DNA of 64,000 bases, taken from contig JAECUM010017574.1 in the NCBI GenBank assembly GCA_016617855.1, positions 1-64,000 on the forward strand, written 5' to 3'. The translations under genes and the position numbers were made by a program. This DNA is from Megalonaias nervosa (Eukaryota > Mollusca > Bivalvia > Unionida > Unionidae). Shown here in pieces: positions 43,691 through 60,679 of this stretch (positions are counted from its first letter, which is position 1; each line of letters begins with the position of its first letter). Below the pieces are notes generated by a model. That model did no database searches and had not been told where the DNA came from. It was given only the letters and a program-made list of their open reading frames with translations.

Positions 43691-44027
43691 CACATAATCC
43701 TCCAAAAAACGTTTTAAAATATAATTAGAAAATTAGACATTAATTGTTTGCTACTGTATATAACTTAAGTATAAATTACTCACATACATTTTGGGGAATA
43801 TAACAAATCCTTTGCTTGTTTTCTTGTATAAACTGTTAGACTGGATAAAAGGCTTATATAACAATACAAGAAAGTTATTATTTCGTGAAAGAGAGATTAT
43901 ATTATTTTGTAGAGAAGATGCAGGTGTTTCACATGATGTTGACAACTTATTCTTACTTTGTTCCGAGCAGTACATATATAATTGTATATATATTAATTAA
44001 ATACAAGGTAATGTACACATTAAAATT

Positions 44028-44171
<144 letters not shown>

Positions 44172-44227
44172 GTGTGTGTGTCTTTGTCTATGTACAAATA
44201 AATTCATGTAGTAATTCAGAATTTTAA

Positions 44228-44539
44228 TGACTGCTTCGGTGGCCTAAGTGGTTAGAGTGTCCGCTTTGGAAGCGGGAGGTAGTGGGTTCAAACCCCGGCC
44301 GAGTCTTACCAAAGACCTCTAAAGATATGGTACTAGCAGTTGCCACGCCTGGCGATCAGCATTAAGAGGTTAGTGTTAGGACTGGTCGGACTGGTGTCAG
44401 GATAATCTGAATAGATGGGACATTATGCCACATGCCTGCGGCATGATGCCTCGATGATAGACATCACTATAAACTGCCACACTGCAGACATCGTAGCGAT
44501 ATGACTGAAAACTTGTTAAAGCTACGTTAGAAATCCAAA

Positions 44540-44577
<38 letters not shown>
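44228..44577 (+). mobile_element. tRNA-derived SINE, copy B
   Basis: Closely similar to copy A at 35.8 kb: GGTGGCCTAAGTGGTTAGAG (A-box region), a small anticodon-like hairpin CCGCTTTGGAAGCGG, GGTTCAAACCCC (B box), the shared body and a (CA)n tail. No clear target-site duplication was seen. Confidence 0.88.
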
Positions 44578-44581
<4 letters not shown>

Positions 44582-45077
44582 CACATACATTGTTTAAATT
44601 ACGAGTTACTTGTGCATTAAATTGTTATGCACTCTTTGGCGAGCAAATAGTGAACGACAAGTTGAAACAATGAGCAAGGAGTGGAGTGGATAAGGAAGGG
44701 TGTAAAGCTCAGGCGTAACCGTAATGTCTCTTCAGGATCAGTGTAATTGATGAAAGAAATGTCAAAAACATAAAATCACTGTTGATATTTCAATGAATTA
44801 AGATTGTTCCTCTCGATACTCATTTCACTGAAATTGTAGAATTCGGAAAATATAATCTCTACGATCGTCTAGTTAAAACATTTTCAATCTTATCGGAAAG
44901 GCTTTAAAGTAGAGCAAGTAGGAGATGAAACGGCACTGAACCTCAACGAGTTATTTTAACTGTAGCCGTTATATTAACAGGTATCTTGGATGCATCACAC
45001 TCCTGCAGTTCATCGTGTATTATTAAGTTACTCTGTTGCCTAAGAAGAGCATGAATTTAACACTTCACACACCACTG

Positions 45078-45079
<2 letters not shown>

Positions 45080-45141
<62 letters not shown>
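45080..45141. repeat. (TA)n microsatellite
   Basis: About 31 TA units. Confidence 0.97.
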
Positions 45142-45146
<5 letters not shown>

Positions 45147-45899
45147 GTCACAAGTTTGCGCGGACGAAACAAGGTGTGCTTTGAAATTTATAAGGTACGA
45201 AGGGTATAACCAGCTAGATTTTAATTGTGCAATGTAAATGTTAATGGATCGGAAGCTGACTGTATACTAGGATAAGATTTTTCCTTCACGATTAAATATC
45301 CCTATGCCGTCTATTTTTTTAGATAACACTGTAATGCCATCCAAATTCTATCGAAAATATGAAAATGATCACAGTTTCTGAATAAAGAGTTTTCTTTTAT
45401 CTTCTCAAAAGTATTACAGTGCAGTAAGAGAATCTTTGTCTCTGAACTAGTATGCTCATGTAGCGGTAAGAGCGCGGAATGGTAATATAATTAATAGTCA
45501 CTAATTAAGTGAGTCTTTAAGACGTATGTGGCGCAGTGATGCAATTCAAAGCTAGTGATGTGCAGACTAAGATGTATCCAGCATCCAATAAAATGGAACA
45601 GCCAATAATGGCCGAAGAGTTTGAATTATAATCACAGACGAGTAGCAGGTCCTTTTTTGAAGAAAAAGAAGTATTTTGGTTATTATGCCAAGAGTGAGAA
45701 TGGTGTCAAAACAGTGAATAAGCTTAGGTTTGCCTGCAGTCGCTGCAAAACATGTCTTGATCACAATAGAAATAGACTGACATGTAGTTACATCTGAAAT
45801 GACATCTACCATACCTTTTCAACCCGTCGAAAGATGACCAGATGTTCAAGTTGATATGTATATCGATAATGTACCGTATCGTAGGTTGTGTATTCCAAT

Positions 45900-48420
45900 A
45901 CGTATCGATACCACCTCTATTCACCATTCATCGAGCACAGGGCTGATCAGTGGATATGGTGATTGGTCCCGAACTCCAGTTTTCTGCCTCTGCTCGCCGA
46001 TCACCGAGGGTTCGGCAGCGGTCTTAGGATCGGGCATCGGAATCTTTAGGGAAAGAGATCAGTTCTATACCACCTCCCCTCGTCCTTTATCTGTTTCCGT
46101 TACGTTCCAATGGAAAACGGTCTTCAAGATTTGATGGTCGTTCTAGGAAAAGTGATCACGACGATGTTACCGTTCAACACCTTCATGGCTTACGATTCCT
46201 ATCACCTGGCATTTAGTAGTCCGTGTCGCCTTTTTCTACCGTGACATCAGTGATAACTTTACCGTGGCCCCATTAGACCACGGGTGGGCCATAGGCCATC
46301 GCCGCCTTCTACGGCCTTATCGACTGAAGGGTCCCTTTTTAGAATCGTGTCTATGTGTAGCTGCATTTTCTTACCCATCAAGACACAACCTATGTTCGTC
46401 CCCGATATAGTATCACTAATTCTATCGACATATCAAGACTGGACTGGATGATTTAGCCGTCTGCTCATTTCTACCTCTCTCTGCTGAGGACTCTGAAGGT
46501 GTCAATGGACTTAGTTCCCAATGAAGGATTCGTATGTAGCCTCTCCAATTCTTGCTTATAGTAAAGAAGAGACCTCACAAGGATCCGTGTCCACTTGGAT
46601 CCCATTATGATCTAAATTTCATTACTATCTGAGTTAGTGGAGAAATCAGGACAGGTTTCTGACCTGAGTTCCAGTTTATGCATTGGAACCTCACTCCTTT
46701 TAGACCAAGGCCTAATATTCAGACCGGATACTCACCTAGAGCCTAATGGTGTAGTCCTGCATGGCCTCTGCTCTTTTGAAGAATATTCCCTTCACACCTT
46801 TGTACTAGCATTTGAGAGGTGCGTCAACCACACAAGACATTATTTTGTCATAGTAACTACTGACAATAATCCATCGAAGTTTACCTTAGACGTGTAGGGG
46901 TCATTCATGTTCCTCCTCTCTGCTCGGAAGTCTGGAACCTACTTCAGTGGAGAGCCTTAGAGAATATCAGTTCACATTCTAGGCAAGGTAAATATGGCAG
47001 TCCTCATGAAATGGTCTCTGCACCAGTTGGTATCAGAGACACCCTTTCATCTGTGGAGAAAACCAGTGGTAGTCTTGTTCGCAACGAGGATGAATAACCA
47101 GTTCCATGTTTAATGTCTCTTCAGTGCCAGATCAGAGGGCATGGGCGGTGGACTCCGTCAGTCTGAAATTTAACTGAGTGTATACCTTTGCCTTCCTACT
47201 TTTCCAAATAAACCATGAAGTTCTTTTAAAGTGTCAAGACCTACAAGTCACTGATCATCCTGCTATGTCCCCTTGAATCCAACGATCAAGGTTTAGCGAT
47301 CTCGTTGATCTATTGGAATTACCACTGATAAATGATCTGCTGTTACAGCACAGGGGTTTTTTCTTTCACAACGCTCCGCAGATTCTCCATCTTTATGCCT
47401 GACCCATACCCAACCATCTATCCGCCAAGACTAGTTTTCAAGCAAATTTGCTAAGAGCATCGCGCTGAATAGAAGGAAATCGTCTCTCAAGGTTGTTGAC
47501 ACCAAGTGGAGAATTTTCTGTAGTTGTGCGCTAGGAAATGCGCTGATGATGTCTTTTCCACTTTAGCTGCAGTTGTACACTACCTTCATTTTCTCGTAGA
47601 GGAGACTAATGGTTCAGTATCCACAAATAGGTCCCATAGATAAGCCCTTTTCAATATTCTTACCTTCCTTTTGGGTTTCACGATGGACTCGGGCCCAAAT
47701 CTTACAGTACTGATCAGGTATTTTGAGCTTCATGGACTAGACTTTAATGACAAAGTGGAACCTCAATGTTTTCTTTGGTCGCAGTAAAAACCTTATGAAA
47801 CTCACCCTTAAACCTCTTCCTTGTCTCCTTGCATTGGTGAGGATAACGGGTGAAATCTATGTTTTGTGAGAGGAAAAGGATTGTTTTCATTTCGATTGCA
47901 ACTAGAATTCTGTCTCACCTCTTTGCTAAGCCGTGTTTCGAGCCAAATATCAGCTACCTTCGGAGGCTTATGCTCCTGTTTTAATCCCCAATCGGAATCA
48001 TATCTATCCTGGTGATGACCAAGATAGACTCCTTTGCCCAGTTAGAACTTTATGGTTCTAAATCAAAAGAAATAATAAAGGATCGTAACTGTCTTTGATT
48101 TACCATTAATAGTTACTTCAGATATATCGGCAGAAAAGATCTAGATGTTGATTCATCAGACTTTTTAAAGAGTTTACCAGTCACTATGATATATCTCTCG
48201 TTCATGAAAATCAAAGCCCATGCTATTGATGCATCTTGGGCTTTTTTAATCAGTCTTCTCTGGATAATGCGATGAAAGCTGCCCTCTGGCTTTCTCGTCC
48301 TACGTTCTTCTCATTTTACTTTCGTTCCGTGGCTCACCAGCGTGAAGGTATTTATGTTTTGGGTCCAATTGTATTTGCCCAACAAATTGTCAAGCCATTC
48401 TCCAGTCTGCAGTAGAACAT
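45900..48420 (+). mobile_element. DIRS-like retrotransposon remnant (RT/RNase H and tyrosine recombinase)
   Basis: In three plus-strand frames, in order: MHWNLTPFRPRPNIQ/FRPDTHLEP-type RT end (about 46,680-46,750); an RNase H core with TDNNPSKFTLDV and LCSEVWNLLQWRALENI (about 46,855-46,970); VVLFATRMNNQFHV (about 47,065), VSSVPDQRAWAVDSVSLKF and FAFLLFQIN (about 47,110-47,215). These are the blocks of DIRS-type RT/RNase H. Further on, LCPVRTLWF (about 48,040) and FNQSSLDNAMKAALWLS... SVAHQREGIYVLGPIVF (48,240-48,380) match the C-terminus of DIRS tyrosine recombinases. Stops and frameshifts are very frequent, so it is old. The 5' border is uncertain. Confidence 0.72.
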
Positions 48421-48429
48421 CCTATTTAC

Positions 48430-52984
<4,555 letters not shown>

Positions 52985-53316
52985 TACATGTACTTTGTTG
53001 CAACATTTTCTGTTTGAGAGGAAATCCTACCAGCGTACGATATTTCGCGATATACGGATTTTCAGAGTATTAGAAGTCCAATTGCGCTCAGTATCACAAG
53101 ACATTAAAGAACATAATGACCGTAATGCTATCTCACATCTGCTTAACCTGAAAATGTCGGTATTACTTCAAGCAGAATAATTGGCCTTATCTTTCTTCCC
53201 CTTGCCACTATATTTGTTTAAAAAGGTCGATCCTTCCAAACCTATCACTGGATTTAATATAGCGAAGTCTATTCAAGTTTGGGAAGCTAACACTTGTCCT
53301 GTTTATTCCGTACCAG

Positions 53317-53432
53317 GATGACCATTATTATCTGAAGCATGTTTACACTCAGCGCCAACCAGAAATTCACGAAGTCATTGCAGAGTGGAGAGCTTTACTG
53401 GACAGCTACAGTAAGACAGATGGCCATTCATG
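53317..53432 (+). pseudogene. GH13 amylase-family pseudogene, exon a
   Basis: Acceptor CCGTACCAG, donor GTTGGA (weak). Open throughout, entered in phase 0. It encodes DDHYYLKHVYTQRQPEIHEV and AEWRALLDSYSKTDGHS. This is the segment of maltase/SLC3A1-like GH13 proteins just before the catalytic-Glu strand. It leaves in phase 2 with TG, and the next exon starts with A, so the junction codon reads TGA where the family has Arg. A stronger donor (GTAAGA at 53,411) exists but does not fit the next exon's phase. The catalytic Asp exon upstream was not found. Confidence 0.62.
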
Positions 53433-54141
53433 GTTGGAACGTTTGTCACACGTATAGTGAGTAATGTGAAACAGTTATTATCCAGACCGTGGTTTTGTGA
53501 TGTATTTGATTGACAGGACAAAAGCAATGTTTCCAAAATATCTGATTTATTCTTTATAAAGTTATCAGTCACCTGGACATCCAACTGATAAGTCAAAATC
53601 CTAGTCTCATGATGAGTCAGGAAAATTAAAGTTTAACATTACCTGATGCTACTTCTAAAATGTGCCCAAATGCCAAACTATCTTTTTACGCCAGAAATAT
53701 ATTGAACCAAATTCACATTCATAATGAGAAACGGGTAAACTCTAGCGGGGAGCAAAGATCTCGGGACACGTATGAGAACCGACTGGTGCTGGTGTTGGTT
53801 GACGCCATAGATATGTGTCTTTCGTTCTCTACAGTAATGTTGCTGAGTTATAAGATTTATTGATGTTGTTATTCTGTTGAAAGCAGAGTAAAATCTTAGA
53901 GACTTTGAACGGTGAATTAGTCACATAACCAAGAAATTAAGATATTATCAACGTTACGAACATTGACTCCACTTTCTTTGTTCTTTTCTCGTAAACATAC
54001 ATGTTGAAGAGTGGGTTCGAAAGGAAAGGAACGAAAGACGGGGAAAATGAGAGATACTGTTTGTTTTGAAAGTTCGTTGTTTATCACATAATGCCCGGAT
54101 GTATATGCGTACTTCTTATAGTTTGAATATTATTTCACCAG

Positions 54142-54328
54142 ATTCATGGTTACTGAGGCTTACGCTGATAACATCAAAGAGATAATCAAATATTACCATT
54201 CTGATGCTGACATGACCTTCAACTTTGACCTGATTTCTGCTAATGATAAATGCCACTGATACTGTACGATGAAGATGATTAATAATTTTCTTGGAAATGT
54301 GCCAGATGGAAAATGGTCAAATTTTGTT
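54142..54328 (+). pseudogene. GH13 pseudogene, exon b (catalytic Glu region, in-frame TGA)
   Basis: Acceptor TTTCACCAG, donor GTAAGT. It encodes FMVTEAYADNIKEIIKYYHS, including the catalytic acid/base Glu in TEAY, then FNFDLISAND. A TGA at 54,257-54,259 interrupts it, after which the same frame continues with MINNFLGNVPDGKWSNFV, matching the family. Continuation of homology beyond the stop shows this is a lesion rather than an exon end. Confidence 0.72.
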
Positions 54329-54625
54329 GTAAGTAGTCTTAAACTTCTATATTAAATTTGACACATTACCATATTATTAAAAGTACCTTGACTACATTCA
54401 AGTCAGTTACGTTACCTATAATTGTATCCATGTGTGTGAAAAATTACTATGCAAACAGCAGCATCCATTGTATGAAGTTGTTTGTAACTCAGATCAGTCT
54501 TAGCAGAACAATATTTACAATGCCGAAATGCGATCTATAACGCTTACAATAATTTGTACCTGATACAGTTTATTTGTGACTTGCATTGGCAGGTAAAATA
54601 TGATAGTTTTGTCATTTTTTTGAAG

Positions 54626-54811
54626 ACCGGCAATCACGATCGTCCCAGGGTTTCAGCGAGATTTGGAGAGACCTATGCTGATGCGTTGAATACGTTGTTG
54701 CTCTTGTTGCCAGGGACACCGACAACGTACTATGGGGAAGAGCTTGGAATGGAGGAAGTTTTTGTTCCTTTCGAGGAAACACAGTATCCTCAAGGAAAAT
54801 ATTTCGGAAAG
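54626..54811 (+). pseudogene. GH13 pseudogene, exon c (NHD motif region)
   Basis: Acceptor TTTTTTTGAAG, donor GTAGTC. 62 open codons, phase 0-0. It encodes TGNHDRPRVSARFG, with the transition-state Asp in GNHD, then LPGTPTTYYGEELGMEEVFV. This exon is intact and is the clearest GH13 signature in the window. The retained NHD points to maltase-type ancestry; vertebrate rBAT lacks this His-Asp pair. Confidence 0.85.
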
Positions 54812-55170
54812 GTAGTCTGCAATTTTATCCCCATAACATAAATAAATTTCAAACAGAATAAGAGGAAGAGCGAAAGATATCAGATTTTCAAACGATTTAA
54901 GATGCTCGGTTGTATATATGAAATATACTTAACCTGTTCCTGTATCTAGCAATGAGGTAAAAAAAATGTTTTAAACCTCAGGGTATTTAGTCACATGATA
55001 CTAGTATGTGGATTGGTACATACGTGCGTACTAAATAAGCAGTTCGGACACTATTTGAATAGTGTCAATGATTTCTTTTTCACCGAGCCTCACAAAACAC
55101 AGAAATTACTTAAACTCGTTACATTAATTTCATAAGCAGTTCACTTTAGTGAAAGGCCGTCTGTTCACAG

Positions 55171-55264
55171 GAGCGGTATATACATTGGAGTAGTGAGAGA
55201 AATGGAGGGTTTTCTACAGCCAGTAAAACGTGGCTTCCAGTGCATCCAAACTGTCACCAAAAAT
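55171..55264 (+). pseudogene. GH13 pseudogene, exon d
   Basis: Acceptor CTGTTCACAG, donor GTATAG. It encodes HWSSERNGGFSTASKTWLPV and HPNCHQK, matching the QWS...NAGFT...TWLPV block of the family. About ten residues usually found just before it (the SRDP region) are absent. It ends in phase 1, while the next exon needs phase 0, so a 1-base shift in the terminal A-run is likely. Confidence 0.62.
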
Positions 55265-56089
55265 GTATAGGTTGTTACTTTTTTTACAGCTTATTAAATG
55301 TTTCTCCAAAGTATCCCTTGACTGTTTTTGGTTTCGTGTAAAACCAGCATACAGGTGAAATATTTACACCAGTTTCTGAGGTCAGTGTAAAAATGAGTGA
55401 AGCTGTTCCGAGTTAATCATACCTATTGTATTAGTTTATGTGAATCACATGTATCAAGCTGTCTTTTGCGTGATATATTCTGTTCGGATATTCCCTCATA
55501 TAAAACAAGTTTCCATCTTCTTAATACGACAGCTCCTGAAAAATGAATAAATAAGCATAGATTTTGAAAGGAAAACATATAGTGGAGGCGGCTGATAAAA
55601 AGTGGTTCCGTTTTGACAAGGTGATTGTTGGGGTTGTTTATTAGTCTTATAATTATGTATTCTCCCTGTGATCAGTCCAGTAAACCTTGTAAAACCTCAG
55701 AATAATACGGCAAGCTTAAACAATTAGTCGACTATATTTTACCAAGCGTTTGCACTACCTTTATAATCAAAAAAGGTTAGCAAGACAATGTAAATCCAAC
55801 CTATCATCCCGTCTTCCATCTCTGTCCGTTTTAGGAAGTTCCACATTGTGTTTTAGCCCACTTAAGGAAAAGTTACTAACGCTTATCTGCTTTGAGATTT
55901 TACATCAGTAAATCACATATTGAGCTTGTCAGTTAATTAAAGCGGTTTTTCAGGTATTTCAACTTAGATTATTTGTCTTTCATTAACCTTGTAAAGTTTT
56001 AAAGGAGTTCCCTTTCATGTTTAAAATTGTCGTTTCGAAAAATGTCAAATTATCCGCTTTTGAAGACTGTTTAAATTATCTTTAAACAG

Positions 56090-56536
56090 GTTGAAATAGA
56101 AACGCCATTTTCACACTTGAACTGGTACAGACACGTATCTCAACTTTGATCTGATGTACATTTCCGGCGAGGAGCTATAAAGTATTTGGTTGTAAACAAG
56201 GATATATTGTCATTCATGAGACAAGCAAAGAAAGATAAAGCCTATCTGGCTCGAATCAATCTTGGCAAGAAAATGGTTAATGTAGACTTTTGCAACATCT
56301 GTGTAATCTGTGGATCAAAAGATTAATCAAATGCTGAATTTTGTGATGCTTCCGGAGAAAGTGAGACAGGAAAGATTGATCCTACCAATAGTGAATTTTG
56401 TGATTCTTCCACAGAGTGTGGTCCAGGGGATATAATTTTAAAAAATTCACCGTCTTTCACAATAGGGCAGAAAGTACCGTTAAATGATATTTCTTTGTCA
56501 CCGGGAAATTCTGTTATCATAATATTGGTACTGTGA
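56090..56536 (+). pseudogene. GH13 pseudogene, terminal exon e (two in-frame stops)
   Basis: Acceptor CTTTAAACAG. The frame encodes VEIETPFSHLNWYRHVSQL, then TGA (56,147-56,149), SDVHFRRGAIKYLVVNKDIL, SFMRQAKKDKAYLARINLGK, then TAA (56,324-56,326), and continues through LNDISLSPGNSVIIILVL to a natural stop TGA at 56,534-56,536. This is the C-terminal beta domain of GH13 transporters/maltases. Homology on both sides of each stop shows decay after a functional past. A 51-bp internal repeat (NAEFCDAS.. / NSEFCDSS..) lies at about 56,333-56,410. Confidence 0.75.
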
Positions 56537-59057
56537 AGCGTCCTTAGGTAAAAAAATGGAACAGAGGCAGATACGTATGAGTGATTGATAGCACCTGAGT
56601 TGTTATTGATTATCAGTGTTGGATTAAAAGTAGTGCCATTAAATTTTTGTGGCATGACAATTATTTAATTTATGAAAAGTTGATATATGTATAAAACAAT
56701 TTTGTCTTCTATTAAAATAGAAATTAACATGCTGGATGCTTCTGAATATTTTCTTGGCACTTGAAAATGAAATGCTATGAAAATCCTTTGTTTTTAAGCG
56801 TCTCGTGCTGTTAATCGCGACTTGCACAAATGCTTTAATTGATATATGCATTCAAAAACAATCGCATCCTCTTCATCAGTCCTTGATATTAGCAGCAGCA
56901 GCAGCAACAACAGCAACTACTACTACTACTGCTGCCAACTTACTACTACTACCATTGCCAATATCATCAGCACCATAACTACTTTAACGGCCATTATTAC
57001 TAGTATCTAATACTACTGCTGCAGCTGATCGCTGCTACTGCTACTACACGGCTAATCCGCTTCCATTTTTCTTCCGGGATCCATCCCGTGATATTCCAGC
57101 TGAGAAGATTTTGGACTTCTTAAATGCATGCAATATTTTTGTGAAATATTGACTTTGTATTTTAGTGATTTTTACCCTATTTAAGCCTTTATCTTTGCTT
57201 TTATTGCCTTTCTTTGGATTCCTAAACCTTTTGGCACCAGATGACCATGAATATGCTGATGTTAAACCTCACATGTGCATAAAACAAAATACATACTACA
57301 GCAATATTAGTACTATCGCAACCACATTTACTACAACAACAACCGATATGACCTAACCAAGCACTAATACTAATTTTTTTAAAATTTAAAATCCTTAATA
57401 TTACTGCTCTCACTGAAGGTGGTCAACTGCTTTATTTTCATATATAAGACATCCTTTGACATTGGCAGTGGCATCAAAATGATTTTTTGGTGATGATTAA
57501 AGTGAACGTAATTTCGGTCTGTAAAATAAGGATCTGAAAACTAAAATATTGTACGATCCTAACGTTTCTAGACTTTTAATAATTTCATCAAGTCCACACA
57601 CAGTAATTGTTTTTAATAGAAATCCAGCTTTTCTGTAAAAGTGTATCTATATGTCTGTTCTCTTTACAGCTTATGATTTTCTAATTATTCCCCATTGTAG
57701 CTTCCAACCAACCAATCTAGGTCAAAATCATAGCTTCCATTTTGGTGTATTGGTTTTCTCTCCTTGAACTGTATCACAATGGCACGCGCGAGGAACGTCA
57801 TTGGTCTTGGTCATTATCAATACTAACTATACTTTCTGGAGTTGCTTCACAGATAATGTTTGCAGCGTGGTCATCCATTGCTCGAAAGAGGTAAGACGTG
57901 AATTATATAAACATCCGCTTTTCCATCGAGCTTGTCATAGATTGTTGCAAATGCAGAATTTTGTAAATGATTTAGGAAGTTCTTAATTCTGAAGGTCCAC
58001 GGAATTCAATCCAAAAGAGATATTTCAAACATGGGAGATAGAAAGTTGCATAAGATCTTATCTTTAGCCAGACAATGTCGTATCAATGCAAACAAAATAG
58101 ATTGAAGAACAGGTCCTTAATAAAACGCGGTAGATTTCTCTGCAGGACGCATGACTAAAAATTTGGCCATGTAAGTGTATGATGTCGTTCAAAATATTCT
58201 GGAAATCAGCTATTTACACATTGAATATGCCGCTACCGAGCGACTTTCACTTACGGGCGATCTTGACTCTCTGTGACCGTGGTGGTGATATGTACCAAAT
58301 GATATGTCATCGTCAAAATCGCAGTTGTGATAACACTGATTTTTATTGTTTAATGCAAAACATAACATTGTCATCGTCGCCGCTTTGTTTCTTACTTCTA
58401 AATCAACTGGTGTGATCATTCAGCCCCGTCGACTAATCAAGTTTGATTGTAGTGTACTCCGTTTTCAATCGTTAACAAACTAGACATTGGTTTGGCTTAA
58501 AGGTTCGGGCAAAGTTTGGATGGAGCGGAGTCTGAGTATTAAATTACTGAAAAAAAATTGGAAACATGTTCTACGTGAATACTTCTGGCTAATTCTGGTG
58601 TAAAATGATAACTGATGTATCGTAAATAGACAACATCAGATTAATAAATAATTACTCAGTACTTTAAAGGTTATCATTACTGGTTCACTACTAATGGCAG
58701 GGTGTAAACTTGGAACGTTTCTCGATAAATGCAAGCAAGATGTGTAGTCTATTATCTCGCGTGTTACTCTCTTTATAACCAGCCTACTATTACTTCGTGT
58801 GTTACTGTCCTTATAACCAGCGTACAGATGACCTCATGAATAGAAAAACAAGAAATAGAAGACTAATTTACATGCCCCGTCTCAGTTCACTGACTGAATA
58901 TCCCTTATTCATCATTACAGATATTCCAAGTCAGTATGTGACATTCATAACAATTTCAATAAGTAAACAAATGCATTGGTGTCCGTCTCTATGTGGGCTG
59001 CTTATGAATTATAGGCTGCTCATGAATTAGTAGCTTCCGTAATCAAATACCTCACTT

Positions 59058-59059
<2 letters not shown>
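56537..59059. other. Intergenic sequence, no supported gene
   Basis: AT-rich. It has a trinucleotide-rich patch (CAG, CAA, CTA) at about 56,888-56,950 and a two-copy phrase around GTGTTACTCTCTTTATAACCAGC at about 58,760 and 58,798. No recognised protein domain. Confidence 0.45.
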
Positions 59060-59154
<95 letters not shown>

Positions 59155-59178
59155 CTGTGTGTCTGTGTGTCTGTGTGT
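59060..59178. repeat. (TA)n-(TGTC)n microsatellite
   Basis: About 43 TA units followed by TGTGTGTCTG repeats. Confidence 0.96.
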
Positions 59179-60357
59179 TTGTGGAAGAAAAACAAAACAA
59201 CAATTTATGATCATAATTGACCGCCCAGATAGGAAGAATATGAACATGGCTTCTTTGCAGTCGTAAATTAGACCTGAAAGAAGTCCAGTAGAGACTTTTA
59301 TTCTGGAAGTAAAAGTTTTATTGTACACATTTTTGTAAATAAAAAATATATGACTCTATACCTGTTGTTGGTATCAATATTCAATTTTTTAGTACATATA
59401 ATATATTAATTGGTCATTATAAGCAAATCAAAAATATTGTTATAATCCTTTAATCGGTGAAGAAAAATATAGACGTTGAAATTTAGATCACGTGACGTTA
59501 TAATGCAAGAAATGGTTAAATAAAGTGTCCAGTTGTGAAAACTTTAAATTTGGCTCGTGCATCTGATTATCCGAGAAATTAAATAAGTTTTGATTGTTAT
59601 AAATGAGGGTTTATCGTTTGTTAGGCAGATTGGGTTTAATACAATGTCGCGTTATGTCGCTCGCCCCTCTTAAGAGCAACTACTCAGATATCGTGTGGTT
59701 CTAGCGAATTCCATTCAAATGCACGCGGGTCTTTCTTAAGAACATTCAAGACTAAGTTAGCATTTAAACATTCGTAGAACAATTGAACTTTGATGGGTAT
59801 TCGGGTTTATTTTCCAATAAAACTATCTAATCTCGCTTGAATCTCTTGTTCCGATTTGTTGTCATCGATAGAGTGATCAAAAAGATCAATACCATCTGAT
59901 AAAAATAATACAATAAACGGCACGGGGAAAAAACAAAAGCTGCCTATGTTGGGACAATAAAAAATAAATGCAAAGAAACACACGTACACACAAATTTACA
60001 AGCGCAGAACAAAACAAAATATTTGGATAATGCCACAAAAAAGGAAAATGGACACAGTAATGAAACGGAAAAAAGTACACAAAAAGAACTAAATATTACT
60101 CATTAATTACCTACATTTCTAAACTAGGACCTATCATCTATATACAATATGCACAAGGGACACTAGCATTGATGTAAGTTACAAACACGATAGTGTTGCA
60201 CTACTTCACGTTGCCTGTTGCCCTACATCATGTATTACGAAGAATACAGGTCACCTTAAGGCATTGATTATCGCCATGCAATATCATTCGATTCCACAAT
60301 TTAAATTCGGATATAATTTCGAGAAAAAATATACATCACAGGGAAAGTAAGGGAAAG
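59179..60357. other. Intergenic sequence, nothing recognised
   Basis: AT-rich with short chance frames only. Confidence 0.45.
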
Positions 60358-60418
60358 ATAATAATAATAATAATAATAATAATACTAATACTAATACTAA
60401 TAATAATAATAATAATAG
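60358..60418. repeat. (AAT)n microsatellite with ACT interruptions
   Basis: About 20 AAT/ACT trinucleotides. Confidence 0.95.
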
Positions 60419-60458
60419 GAGAGTCAGGATGAACAAATGAACAAATTTAAATACTAAC

Positions 60459-60559
<101 letters not shown>

Positions 60560-60679
60560 CAAATCATGTGGCGCATAATAATCCTCTCAAGTGCACTAGA
60601 TCCAGCAAGCAAGGGATCGCACGTGTCAGGGACTGATTAAGATAAATGCGATAAACTGACAACGAACAGTGCAAAGCTA

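Noticed and set aside
54257..54259. Selenocysteine UGA
   Set aside because: GH13 proteins have no selenoprotein members that I know of, and other lesions including a TAA are present, so decay is the simpler explanation.
57851..57889. Possible exon ending at GAAAGAG|GTAAGA
   Set aside because: Good donor, but the peptide is only 12-13 residues with no family clue or phase partner.
59059..59328. 89-codon minus-strand frame
   Set aside because: Half of it is Tyr-Ile repeat from (TA)n. The rest has no domain.
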